In this document: positions 42,704 through 50,276 of the stretch, piece by piece
Position numbering within the stretch: position 1 is the stretch's first letter
Layout of the letters: each line of letters starts with the position of its first letter
From: Hyphomicrobiales bacterium
GTDB lineage: Bacteria > Pseudomonadota > Alphaproteobacteria > Rhizobiales > Rhizobiaceae
DNA: 64,000 nt
Assembly (NCBI GenBank): GCA_900466945.1
Contig: UBNV01000006.1
Span: forward strand, 310,001 to 374,000
Direction: 5' to 3'
The notes under the pieces: model-generated
Databases searched by the model: none
Seen by the model: the letters and a program-made list of their open reading frames with translations, nothing else
Told to the model about the DNA's origin: nothing
Program-made: the position numbers and the translations under genes

Positions 42704-43299
42704 GCGCTGTGAAAAACACCTCCCCGACCCCTCCCCACAGGGGGGAGGGGCTTTGGCGCCGCGTGCTGCCTTTGACGACGAAGCGAGCGGCGTCCGCGCG
42801 TATTCTCCCCCCTTGTGGGGAAGATGGCCGGCAGGCCAGAGGGGGACTTCGGGCCGCATTCCTGATGCTGGTTTTTCTATTCACCCCCATCCACGCCTTC
42901 GCCGTGAACCCCGACGAGGTGCTTGCCGACCCCGCGCTCGAACAGCGAGCCCGGGCGCTGTCGGCCGAGCTGCGTTGCATGGTCTGCCAGAACCAGTCGA
43001 TCGACGATTCCAACGCAGAACTTGCCCGCGACCTGCGGGTGGTGGTGCGGGAGCGGCTGGTGGGTGGTGACAGCGATGAGCAGGTGCTCGACTATGTCGT
43101 GTCGCGCTACGGAGAATTCGTGCTGTTGAAGCCGCGACTCAGCATGCGCACGATCGCCCTATGGGGCGCCCCGGCGGCGCTTGCGATCATCGGTCTGATC
43201 GTGGCGGTGGTCTACACGCGCAGGCGCGCCGTGCAACCGGTGGCGAAGTTGTCGCCGGACGAGGAAGCGCGGTTGGGGAAGTTGCTGGATCGGGAGTGA
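42700..43299 (+). CDS. cycL: cytochrome c biogenesis protein CycL (CcmH), repeat in its 5' end
   Basis: The conserved part starts near [19 protein letters not shown], a signal peptide, then [31 protein letters not shown] with the redox CxxC, and a C-terminal helix [21 protein letters not shown]. It reduces apocytochrome cysteines. GTG 42700 sits in the cycK stop as in normal operons. However, about 46 codons after it are encoded by palindromic repeats (42712-42850), giving 199 residues with a non-homologous N-terminus before the signal sequence. Translation may instead start at ATG 42865 (144 residues, near family length). Confidence 0.88.
   Translation: MSAVKNTSPTPPHRGEGLWRRVLPLTTKRAASARILPPCGEDGRQARGGLRAAFLMLVFLFTPIHAFAVNPDEVLADPALEQRARALSAELRCMVCQNQSIDDSNAELARDLRVVVRERLVGGDSDEQVLDYVVSRYGEFVLLKPRLSMRTIALWGAPAALAIIGLIVAVVYTRRRAVQPVAKLSPDEEARLGKLLDRE
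42712..42850. repeat. mosaic palindromic repeats within the 5' end of cycL
   Basis: One hairpin CCCCTCCCCACAGGGGGGAGGGG lies at 42727-42750 (shorter parts visible), then a stretch of spacer, then CTCCCCCCTTGTGGGGAAG and GGCCGGCAGGCC modules followed by GAGGGGGACTT at 42804-42850. The last part is the same composite as at 9859-9910. Confidence 0.8.
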
Positions 43300-43399
43300 T
43301 CAGGCAGGTCGGGAGGCTTCGTGCTGGGACCTGGTCCGTGGCGATGGACGTGCCGTGCTGTACCGAGCCGAGACTGTCTTTCGAACGTCCTGACCCGGC

Positions 43400-44563
43400 T
43401 CAGCCGACGGCCTCGAAGATGATCTTGGCGAAGGCGCCCGCGTCCGCATTGTTCCCGACTTCCAGCCTCGCCCCATGTCCTTCCGCAATGGCCTTCACCA
43501 CCGTCAGACCCAGGCCGGAACCGCCCAGGCCGCGGCCGTTCATCGCTTCGCCTCGCCAGAACATGTCGAAGGACGAGTGCTGTACAGACGAAGGCAATCC
43601 CGGCCCACGGTCGCTGACAGAGATGAACGACCGCCCGACTTCATTCACGCCCGTGCGCACCTCGATTGGACCGAACTCTCCCGCGTATCGGCGCGAGTTT
43701 TCAAGTAGAGCGAGGAGAGCTTGCCGAAAGCGGGGAGGGTCGATCTTCGCAGGCGCAGGCAGAAGGTTCATCCGGCAGTCGACAGCGGTTCCTGCAGAGG
43801 TCTGAAACAGGCTCACCGTATCGGAAACGTGGAAAGCCAGATCCGTCGTCGTTGCCGCCGTCACGAAGTTGGCGGTGCCTGCCAGAGACAGCGTGTTGAG
43901 CTGGTCGACGACGCCGGACATGCTCTGTGTCTGCAACAGCAGCGCCCGGACGCGCTCTTCGCTCGCCTCGAGCACGCCGTCGGCCATCGCCTGCAGATTG
44001 CCTTGGAGGACGGTGAGCGGGGTCCGCAGTTCATGTGCGACGGCGCGTGAGTTGAATTTCAGGCGTGTTTCCAGCGCCAGCAACTCGCTGGCCATGCGAT
44101 TGATCGTCGTTGCAAGTGTTTCGACCTCCTTCGTGGCTCCAGGCTCGACCTCCACCTGAAAATCGCCCCGTCGGATCTGTTCGGCGGCGGCGGTGAGGCG
44201 GCTCAGGGGCGCTACGATCCTGTAGGCGAGAAGCACACCTATGACACTGGTGAAGACGATCAGTGCGAAGCCGAAACCCAGCACACCCGCCACCGGCGCA
44301 TCCTCGGTCATTTGTTCCAACGTTGGATAGAAGCCGACCAGTTCCGCCAGCGCTTTCGGATCGGGCATCTCTCCCTTGTTCAGGCTCGTCCAGGCAGATT
44401 TGGCATCTTCGGGAAGAATGTCGGTCGCAGCCAGTTCCGCATGGTCGGTGTACCAATCCACGGAAATGTAGAGCAGCGAAATCGTGATGATTTGCGTGAT
44501 GGAGACGAGCGCCGCTGCAAGCATGGCCAGGGTGGGACGTCTAGACACTGGTCGACCTCGCAA
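43400..44563 (-). CDS. sensor histidine kinase
   Basis: A 387-residue kinase. Helix 1 (LAMLAAALVSITQIITISLLYI) and helix 2 (VLGFGFALIVFTSVIGVLLA) enclose a small periplasmic domain. HAMP and DHp follow, with AVAHELRTPLTVLQG (His near residue 178). The ATPase has LLALLENSRRYA, VSDRGPGLP and GGSGLGLTVVKAI. Its start overlaps the end of the response regulator gene 44541-45239 by 23 bases. The pair diverges from a PAP2 phosphatase gene that may be its target. Confidence 0.9.
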   Translation of the reverse strand: MRGRPVSRRPTLAMLAAALVSITQIITISLLYISVDWYTDHAELAATDILPEDAKSAWTSLNKGEMPDPKALAELVGFYPTLEQMTEDAPVAGVLGFGFALIVFTSVIGVLLAYRIVAPLSRLTAAAEQIRRGDFQVEVEPGATKEVETLATTINRMASELLALETRLKFNSRAVAHELRTPLTVLQGNLQAMADGVLEASEERVRALLLQTQSMSGVVDQLNTLSLAGTANFVTAATTTDLAFHVSDTVSLFQTSAGTAVDCRMNLLPAPAKIDPPRFRQALLALLENSRRYAGEFGPIEVRTGVNEVGRSFISVSDRGPGLPSSVQHSSFDMFWRGEAMNGRGLGGSGLGLTVVKAIAEGHGARLEVGNNADAGAFAKIIFEAVG

Positions 44564-45239
44564 ATCTGTACCCTATTCCGCGAATCGTGGCGATGTATCC
44601 GCCTTGCCCGCAATCCGCCAGTTTTCGTCTCAGGTTGGCAATATGTGTATCGACGGTTCGATCGAGGGCATCGCTTTCGGGCATACAGGCGTCCAGCAAC
44701 GATGCTCTTTCAAACGTCTTGAACGGCGACCGCACGAAACAAACCAGGAGACGAAATTCCGTGACCGTCAAAGGGAGTTCGACGCGCCCACTTTCTGTCG
44801 ACACGATCGCGACGTGCGAATCCAGTTGAACTTCGATACCATCATGGCGGATCACTTCACCCCCGGCGATGCCGCGCGTCCGCTTCAGGACGGCGCCGAC
44901 ACGGGCGACAACCTCCTGAGGGTTGAATGGCTTCGTCACATAGTCGTCGGCACCGAGCTTGAGACCGAGCAGTTTGTCTGTGTCGTCATCCATCGCCGAC
45001 ACGAATATCACTGGCACGGGCGAACTGCCCCTGATCCGGGCCAGAAGCTCGAAGCCGTCGATATCCGGCAGACCGACATCGAGCACGACGAGATCCGGTC
45101 GCAACATCTGCAGATGTGCGAGCGCTGTCTGTCCTGTCGATGCTCTGACCGTTCGATATCCGGACCTGACAAGATAGCGCTCCAGCAGGAGCGCTATTTC
45201 CGCGTCGTCCTCAACCAGCAGGACGAGTGATGAAATCAT
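44541..45239 (-). CDS. OmpR-family response regulator
   Basis: A 232-residue regulator. The receiver has LLVEDDAEIALLLERYL, the phospho-acceptor in LVVLDVGLPDIDG, and DDYVTKPFNPQEV. The DNA-binding domain includes LPLTVTEFRLLVCFVRSP and DRTVDTHIANLRRKL. I start at ATG 45239, where the receiver begins. It is partner of the kinase at 43400-44563 and is divergent from the PAP2 gene at 45335. Confidence 0.9.
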   Translation of the reverse strand: MISSLVLLVEDDAEIALLLERYLVRSGYRTVRASTGQTALAHLQMLRPDLVVLDVGLPDIDGFELLARIRGSSPVPVIFVSAMDDDTDKLLGLKLGADDYVTKPFNPQEVVARVGAVLKRTRGIAGGEVIRHDGIEVQLDSHVAIVSTESGRVELPLTVTEFRLLVCFVRSPFKTFERASLLDACMPESDALDRTVDTHIANLRRKLADCGQGGYIATIRGIGYRFARSTSV

Positions 45240-45334
45240 GGTCTGGTTCACTGTGTTTGACCGGTCCTTCCCGAGCTCTCCGCCAAGTCTCGACATTCGA
45301 GCGCCAGAACCCGCTCCTCAACGAGGAACTGGGG

Positions 45335-46078
45335 ATGCAATTAACAAACCTGAACAATCTTGGAAAAACAATTTCGAAACTGCCGGATGGCAAGGCGAAT
45401 GACTCTCTTCCGCATGCGCTGATCCTGTTGGGCTTCGTCTCGATCTTCTTCGCATCCGTGCCGGAACTGGATCTGCTGACCAGTCGTCTTTTCTGGGATC
45501 CGATCAACGGATTTGAACATGCAGACAACCGTTTCCTGGTCGGATTCCGCGATATCAACCGATACCTGCCCTGGGCCGTGATCGGAGCTGCCGTGGCGCT
45601 TTTGATTGCGAATGCCATTCATAGCCGGGTGGCGCGCCATGCTCCACCGCACAAGTTGTTGTTCGTGATTCTGTTCTTTGCGGCCGGTCCGGGGCTCGGG
45701 GTTCACGTGGTGAAGACGATCGTCGGCCGGGCACGCCCGAGGGCACTCGAGGAGTTCGGCGGCAAGGCAATGTTCACGCCGCCCTGGGACCTCAGTGATC
45801 AGTGCATCCGCAATTGCTCGTTCATTTCGGGCGAAGCGGCCAGTGCATTCGCGCTCCTGACCCTCATCGTCTTTCTGAAGCTGAAACATGTCCCTGTCTA
45901 TCTCGGCATGATGGGGATCGTGTGCGCAGCCTTCTCCTTCAACAGGGTCGTCTTTGGAGCGCACTTCCTCTCCGATGTCGTCATCGCGTGGAGTCTGATG
46001 TGGGTCTTGGCGGTCCTGCTCTGGAGAGGTTTCTCCCTCCACGCCGCGCAGATCGATGCGGTATTCTCCAAGCGATGA
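45335..46078 (+). CDS. PAP2-family membrane phosphatase (LpxE/LpxF-like)
   Basis: A 247-residue protein with about six membrane helices. PAP2 motifs are KTIVGRARPR, CSFISGEAAS in place of PSGH, and FNRVVFGAHFLSD. The close spacing of the two first motifs and the RPRALEEFGG segment resemble lipid A phosphatases, but the substrate cannot be fixed. ATG 45335 follows GAGGAACTGGGG. It diverges from a two-component system whose regulator may control it. A paralogue lies at 20498-21391. Confidence 0.85.
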   Translation: MQLTNLNNLGKTISKLPDGKANDSLPHALILLGFVSIFFASVPELDLLTSRLFWDPINGFEHADNRFLVGFRDINRYLPWAVIGAAVALLIANAIHSRVARHAPPHKLLFVILFFAAGPGLGVHVVKTIVGRARPRALEEFGGKAMFTPPWDLSDQCIRNCSFISGEAASAFALLTLIVFLKLKHVPVYLGMMGIVCAAFSFNRVVFGAHFLSDVVIAWSLMWVLAVLLWRGFSLHAAQIDAVFSKR

Positions 46079-46388
46079 CATCCTGGACCCGGAAGGAAAA
46101 CACTTTGCTCGACGATGTGCGCGATCGGCGCCTTGCAGGCGCCGCTTCGGCCGGTTGCGGATTTGGCGCTCTAGCGCCAAGGAATTGATTCAATGCGTCT
46201 TTCGAGCTGGAGCTGCAAGCCTTGGACTTCAGTGTCAGGGATGTCGAGCGGCGATCTCCTCCCGCCGCCCAAAGATTACCAAGAATTCATCTGCCGTACA
46301 GTTCGCCGTAACCTGACAGGTCCTATATCTCTCGTCATCCACCGCTTCCCACCGCCGGGTTGTCCGGCGGCTCCAGTCAGAAGAACAG
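46079..46388. other. intergenic region between PAP2 and degP, with palindromes
   Basis: About 310 bases with no credible ORF. It holds a GGCGCC-TTGCA-GGCGCC hairpin near 46127 and the palindrome TTGGCGCT-CT-AGCGCCAA at 46163-46180. These may end the PAP2 transcript or bind a regulator of degP. No U-tract follows either. Confidence 0.5.
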
Positions 46389-47951
46389 ATGAAGGTAGAT
46401 CCCATGTCCGAGAACAAAGGTCGTTCGCTGAAGTCGATCCTCAAGACCTCCACCACCGCTGGCCTCGCTGCCATGATGCTGGTGACGGCCGCCCCCTTCG
46501 CCGCTGTGCCGGCACTTGCAGCACCGGTCGAAGTGAATGCTCCGCAGGTTCCGAGCTTCGGCGATGTCGTACAGGCGGTTCTGCCCGCCGTCGTATCGGT
46601 CCGCGTCCAGTCGAATGTCCAGAACACCTCGACCGACGAAAGCAATTTTTCCTTCAATTTCGGTGGCCGCAGCTTCGAAGATCTGCCGGATGATCACCCG
46701 CTGAAGCGCTTCTTCCGTGAATTCGGCGGTCCCGGCATGGAAGGTGGTCCGCAGGAACGTGGCCCGCGTGCCGAACGTGGTCCGGGTCGCTTGCGGCCAA
46801 CCGCTCAGGGCTCCGGCTTCTTCATCTCCGAAGACGGCTATATCGTCACCAACAACCACGTCATCGACGACGGCTCCGCCTTCACCATCGTGATGAACGA
46901 CGGCAAGGAATATGACGCCAAGCTCGTGGGCAAGGACAGCCGTACCGACCTCGCGCTGCTGAAGGTCGACGAGCCCGATACGAAGTTCACCTATGTGAAG
47001 TTCGCCGATGACGAGAAGGTGCGCGTCGGTGACTGGGTCGTTGCTGTCGGCAACCCCTTCGGCCTCGGCGGCACCGTGACGGCCGGCATCATTTCCGCCC
47101 GTGGCCGCAACATCGGCTCCGGCCCCTATGACGACTACCTGCAGATCGACGCGGCCGTGAACCGCGGCAACTCGGGTGGTCCCGGCTTCAACCTGAACGG
47201 CGAAGTCGTCGGCATCAACACCGCGATCTTCTCGCCTTCGGGTGGCAATGTCGGCATCGCCTTTGCGATTCCGGCCTCGGTCGCGACCGATGTCATCGAA
47301 AAGCTCAAGGAAACCGGTACGGTCTCCCGCGGCTGGCTCGGCGTGCAGATCCAGCCGGTGACCCAGGACATCGCCGACAGTCTCGGCCTTGCCGAAGACA
47401 GTGGCGCCCTCGTTGTTGCCCCGCAGGCCGGTTCCCCCGGTGAAGCGGCCGGCATCAAGCAGGGTGACGTCGTGACGGCGGTCAATGGCGATCCGGTCAA
47501 GGATCCGCGTGACCTTGCTCGCCGCATCGCAGCCTATGCACCCGATACCACGGTCGACGTGTCGCTGTGGCGTGATGGCAAGGCGACCGAAGTGAAGGTC
47601 AAGCTCGGCGAACTGCCAGCGGACCAGGCAGCGAGCGCCGAGACGGAGAACAATGCTGCTCCGGCGCCTGAAGCGGAACAGGAACTGTCGAGCCTCGGCC
47701 TCTCGGTTCGTCCGGCCGACGGCGGCAACGGTCTTGCCATCGTCGATGTCGATCCCGACAGCGACGCGGCCGACAAGGGCCTGAAGTCCGGCGAGACGAT
47801 CACCTCGGTGAACAACCAGGAAGTCTCGTCTGCAGCCGATGTGCAGAAGGTTCTCGACCAGGCCAAGAAGGACGGCCGCACCCGGGCGCTCTTCCAGGTC
47901 GAATCGGAAAATGGCAGCCGCTTCGTGGCTCTGCCGATCAACCAGGGCTGA
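46389..47951 (+). CDS. degP: periplasmic serine protease DegP/HtrA
   Basis: A 520-residue protease-chaperone. A long signal peptide ends near AAVPALAAP. The trypsin-like triad is His in TNNHVIDDG, Asp in RTDLALLKV and Ser in GNSGGPGF. Two PDZ domains follow, starting near GWLGVQIQPVTQ and LGLSVRPADGGN. It degrades misfolded envelope proteins. ATG 46404 is an alternative start. A strong terminator follows at 47961-48003. Confidence 0.95.
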   Translation: MKVDPMSENKGRSLKSILKTSTTAGLAAMMLVTAAPFAAVPALAAPVEVNAPQVPSFGDVVQAVLPAVVSVRVQSNVQNTSTDESNFSFNFGGRSFEDLPDDHPLKRFFREFGGPGMEGGPQERGPRAERGPGRLRPTAQGSGFFISEDGYIVTNNHVIDDGSAFTIVMNDGKEYDAKLVGKDSRTDLALLKVDEPDTKFTYVKFADDEKVRVGDWVVAVGNPFGLGGTVTAGIISARGRNIGSGPYDDYLQIDAAVNRGNSGGPGFNLNGEVVGINTAIFSPSGGNVGIAFAIPASVATDVIEKLKETGTVSRGWLGVQIQPVTQDIADSLGLAEDSGALVVAPQAGSPGEAAGIKQGDVVTAVNGDPVKDPRDLARRIAAYAPDTTVDVSLWRDGKATEVKVKLGELPADQAASAETENNAAPAPEAEQELSSLGLSVRPADGGNGLAIVDVDPDSDAADKGLKSGETITSVNNQEVSSAADVQKVLDQAKKDGRTRALFQVESENGSRFVALPINQG

Positions 47952-47960
47952 TTGTGATGT

Positions 47961-48003
47961 GACAAAGGGCGCCGGCGGTCGGAGACCGGCGGCGCCCTTT
48001 GTC
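47961..48003 (+). terminator. strong hairpin terminator after degP
   Basis: GACAAAGGGCGCCGGCGGTC pairs with its inverted copy at 47984-48003 with one mismatch around a GGA loop. The stem ends CCCTTTGTCGTTT. The near-symmetrical A and T ends would allow some function on both strands. Confidence 0.85.
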
Positions 48004-48048
48004 GTTTCCGGCGGTCGGTGACCGTCTCGTGTCAGGAAAGGACGAAGC

Positions 48049-48807
48049 ATGGGGATCGCGGAACAAGGACAGCCGAAGTCCGGCGAAACCGGCTATACGG
48101 TGGCGGATGCCGAGGCTAATGTCGCGCGCATGAAAATACTTGTCATCGAAGACGATCTGGAAGCCGCAGCCTATATGACCAAGGCCTTTCGCGAGGCCGG
48201 CATTGTCGCCGACCATGCGAGTGACGGCGAAAGTGGCCTCTTCATGGGCACCGAAAACACCTATGACGTGATGGTCGTGGACCGTATGCTGCCGCGCCGG
48301 GATGGCCTGTCGGTGATCAGCGAGCTGCGCAAGCGCGGAGTCGACACGCCCGTCCTCATCCTTTCCGCACTGGGCCAGGTGGACGACCGCGTCACGGGCC
48401 TGCGCGCCGGTGGCGACGACTATCTGCCGAAACCTTACGCCTTTTCCGAACTGCTCGCCCGGGTCGAGGTTCTCGGCCGCCGCAAGGGCAAGCCGGAGCA
48501 GGACATGGCCTACCGCGTCGGCGACCTCGAGCTCGACCGGCTCTCCCATGAGGTCAAGCGCGCGGGCAAGGAAATCCTGCTGCAGCCGCGCGAATTCCGC
48601 CTGCTCGAATATTTGATGAAGAATGCTGGCCAGGTGGTGACCCGCACCATGCTGCTCGAAAACGTCTGGGATTATCACTTCGACCCGCAGACCAATGTCA
48701 TCGACGTGCATGTCTCGCGGCTGCGCTCGAAGATCGAGAAGGATTTCGACCGCCCGCTTTTGAAGACGGTGCGCGGTGCCGGCTACATGATCAAGGACGA
48801 AGGCTGA
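48049..48807 (+). CDS. OmpR-family response regulator
   Basis: From ATG 48049 the product has 252 residues. The receiver domain starts at MKILVIEDDLEAA (ATG 48130), has the phospho-acceptor in VMVVDRMLPRRDG and the Lys in YLPKPYAF. The DNA-binding domain contains ILLQPREFRLLEYLMK and TNVIDVHVSRLRSKI. AAGGACG precedes 48049, but the domain begins exactly at 48130, giving 225 residues, so the start is open. It is followed after one base by its kinase gene. The link with degP suggests an envelope stress role (inferred). Confidence 0.88.
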   Translation: MGIAEQGQPKSGETGYTVADAEANVARMKILVIEDDLEAAAYMTKAFREAGIVADHASDGESGLFMGTENTYDVMVVDRMLPRRDGLSVISELRKRGVDTPVLILSALGQVDDRVTGLRAGGDDYLPKPYAFSELLARVEVLGRRKGKPEQDMAYRVGDLELDRLSHEVKRAGKEILLQPREFRLLEYLMKNAGQVVTRTMLLENVWDYHFDPQTNVIDVHVSRLRSKIEKDFDRPLLKTVRGAGYMIKDEG

Positions 48808-48808
48808 C

Positions 48809-50224
48809 ATGCGGCTGAAGTCCCGTCTCGGGGTGCTGGCCAAGTCCACGGCCGTCCGGCTTTCCGCGCTCTACATCATTCTTTTTGCGCTTTGCGCCGC
48901 CTTCCTCGTCTTTTACGTAACGGGGCTTGCCGAGCGTATTCTCAGCAATCAGACGCGTGAGGCGCTGAAGCAGGAGGTGACCGAGATCCAGGGCGCTTTC
49001 GAGCGCGGCGGGATCAACCAGCTGCTCCGGACAATGGAGCGTCGCGCCCGCCAGCCGGGCGCCAATCTCTATGTGATCGCGAGCCCCAACGGCGAGATTC
49101 TGGCCGGCAATGTCGCCTCCCTGCAGCCCGGCGTTTTCGACGCGGAGGGCTGGACCAATTTCCCCTTCCGCTACCAGCGCTATACCGACAGTGGCGGTGT
49201 GAAGCGCCATCTCGCGACCGGTCATGTCTTCGTCCTGGACAATGGCATCCGTGTGCTTGTCGGGCGCGACCTCGGCGAGCCGGGCAAGCTGCGGCTTCTC
49301 GTGCGCCAGGCGCTGATGGTGGCTCTGCTGATCATGGGGGTCGGCGCAGTCGTCATCTGGTTTGCGATCGGGCGCAATGCTTTGAAGCGCATCGACAGGG
49401 TCTCGGCGGCAAGCGAGAAGATCATGGCGGGCGACCTGTCGCAGCGTTTGCCGGTCTCGGGCTCCGGCGACGAGTTCGACCGTTTGTCATCCTCGCTGAA
49501 CGGCATGCTGGGGCGGATCGAGCAGTTGAACGAGGGGTTGAAACAGGTTTCCGACAACATCGCGCACGACCTGAAGACGCCATTGACGCGCCTGCGCAAC
49601 AAAGCGGCCGACGCGCTCGACGAAGACGATGCACAGGCGAAGAAAGCCGCCCTGGAAACGATCATCGCCGAATCCGACCAGTTGATCCGGACTTTCAACG
49701 CGCTGCTGATGATCTCACGTGTCGAGGCCGGATCGATTGCGGCCGAACTGACCGACATCGACATTTCCGCGATCGCCGCTGACAGCGCCGAGCTCTACGA
49801 GCCGGTGGCGGAGGAGGCGGGGCAGGTGATGGTCTGCGAGATCGCACCGGGACTTTCGGCCCGGGGCAATCGCGAACTCGTCGGCCAGGCGATCGCCAAT
49901 CTGATCGACAATGCGATCAAGTATGGCAGTCAGGGTGATGCAGGATCCGAGATCCGGGTGCGCGTGTCGCGCGGGCACGAGGGCCTGGAGATTGCCGTTT
50001 CGGATCAAGGCCCTGGTATTGCCGAAGACAAGCGTGCCGAGGTGGTCAAGCGTTTCGTGCGGCTGGACAAGAGCCGGTCGAAACCGGGTACCGGCCTCGG
50101 CCTGTCGCTCGTCGAGGCGATCATGGCCCTGCATGGCGGGCGGCTTGTCCTTTCCGATACCCGCAGTCATCCGGACCATCCGGGCCTGACGGCTACCATG
50201 GTTTTTCCCGGGATGAAGCCGTAA
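48809..50224 (+). CDS. sensor histidine kinase
   Basis: A 471-residue kinase. Helix 1 (LSALYIILFALCAAFLVFYV) and helix 2 (ALMVALLIMGVGAVVIWFAIG) bracket a periplasmic domain. HAMP, then DHp with NIAHDLKTPLTRLRNKA (His near 253). The ATPase domain has NLIDNAIKYG, SDQGPGIAE and GTGLGLSLVEAI. It is the partner of the regulator at 48049-48807; signal unknown. Confidence 0.9.
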   Translation: MRLKSRLGVLAKSTAVRLSALYIILFALCAAFLVFYVTGLAERILSNQTREALKQEVTEIQGAFERGGINQLLRTMERRARQPGANLYVIASPNGEILAGNVASLQPGVFDAEGWTNFPFRYQRYTDSGGVKRHLATGHVFVLDNGIRVLVGRDLGEPGKLRLLVRQALMVALLIMGVGAVVIWFAIGRNALKRIDRVSAASEKIMAGDLSQRLPVSGSGDEFDRLSSSLNGMLGRIEQLNEGLKQVSDNIAHDLKTPLTRLRNKAADALDEDDAQAKKAALETIIAESDQLIRTFNALLMISRVEAGSIAAELTDIDISAIAADSAELYEPVAEEAGQVMVCEIAPGLSARGNRELVGQAIANLIDNAIKYGSQGDAGSEIRVRVSRGHEGLEIAVSDQGPGIAEDKRAEVVKRFVRLDKSRSKPGTGLGLSLVEAIMALHGGRLVLSDTRSHPDHPGLTATMVFPGMKP

Positions 50225-50276
50225 CCTGTTCGGGTTTGAGATTCGCAAGAAATCTCGGCCGGGACAGGAGACGCTG

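Noticed and set aside
40655..42859. Long open frame (734 codons) antisense to cycJ-cycK
   Set aside because: Shadow of the CcmF gene; low-complexity charged product and no family.
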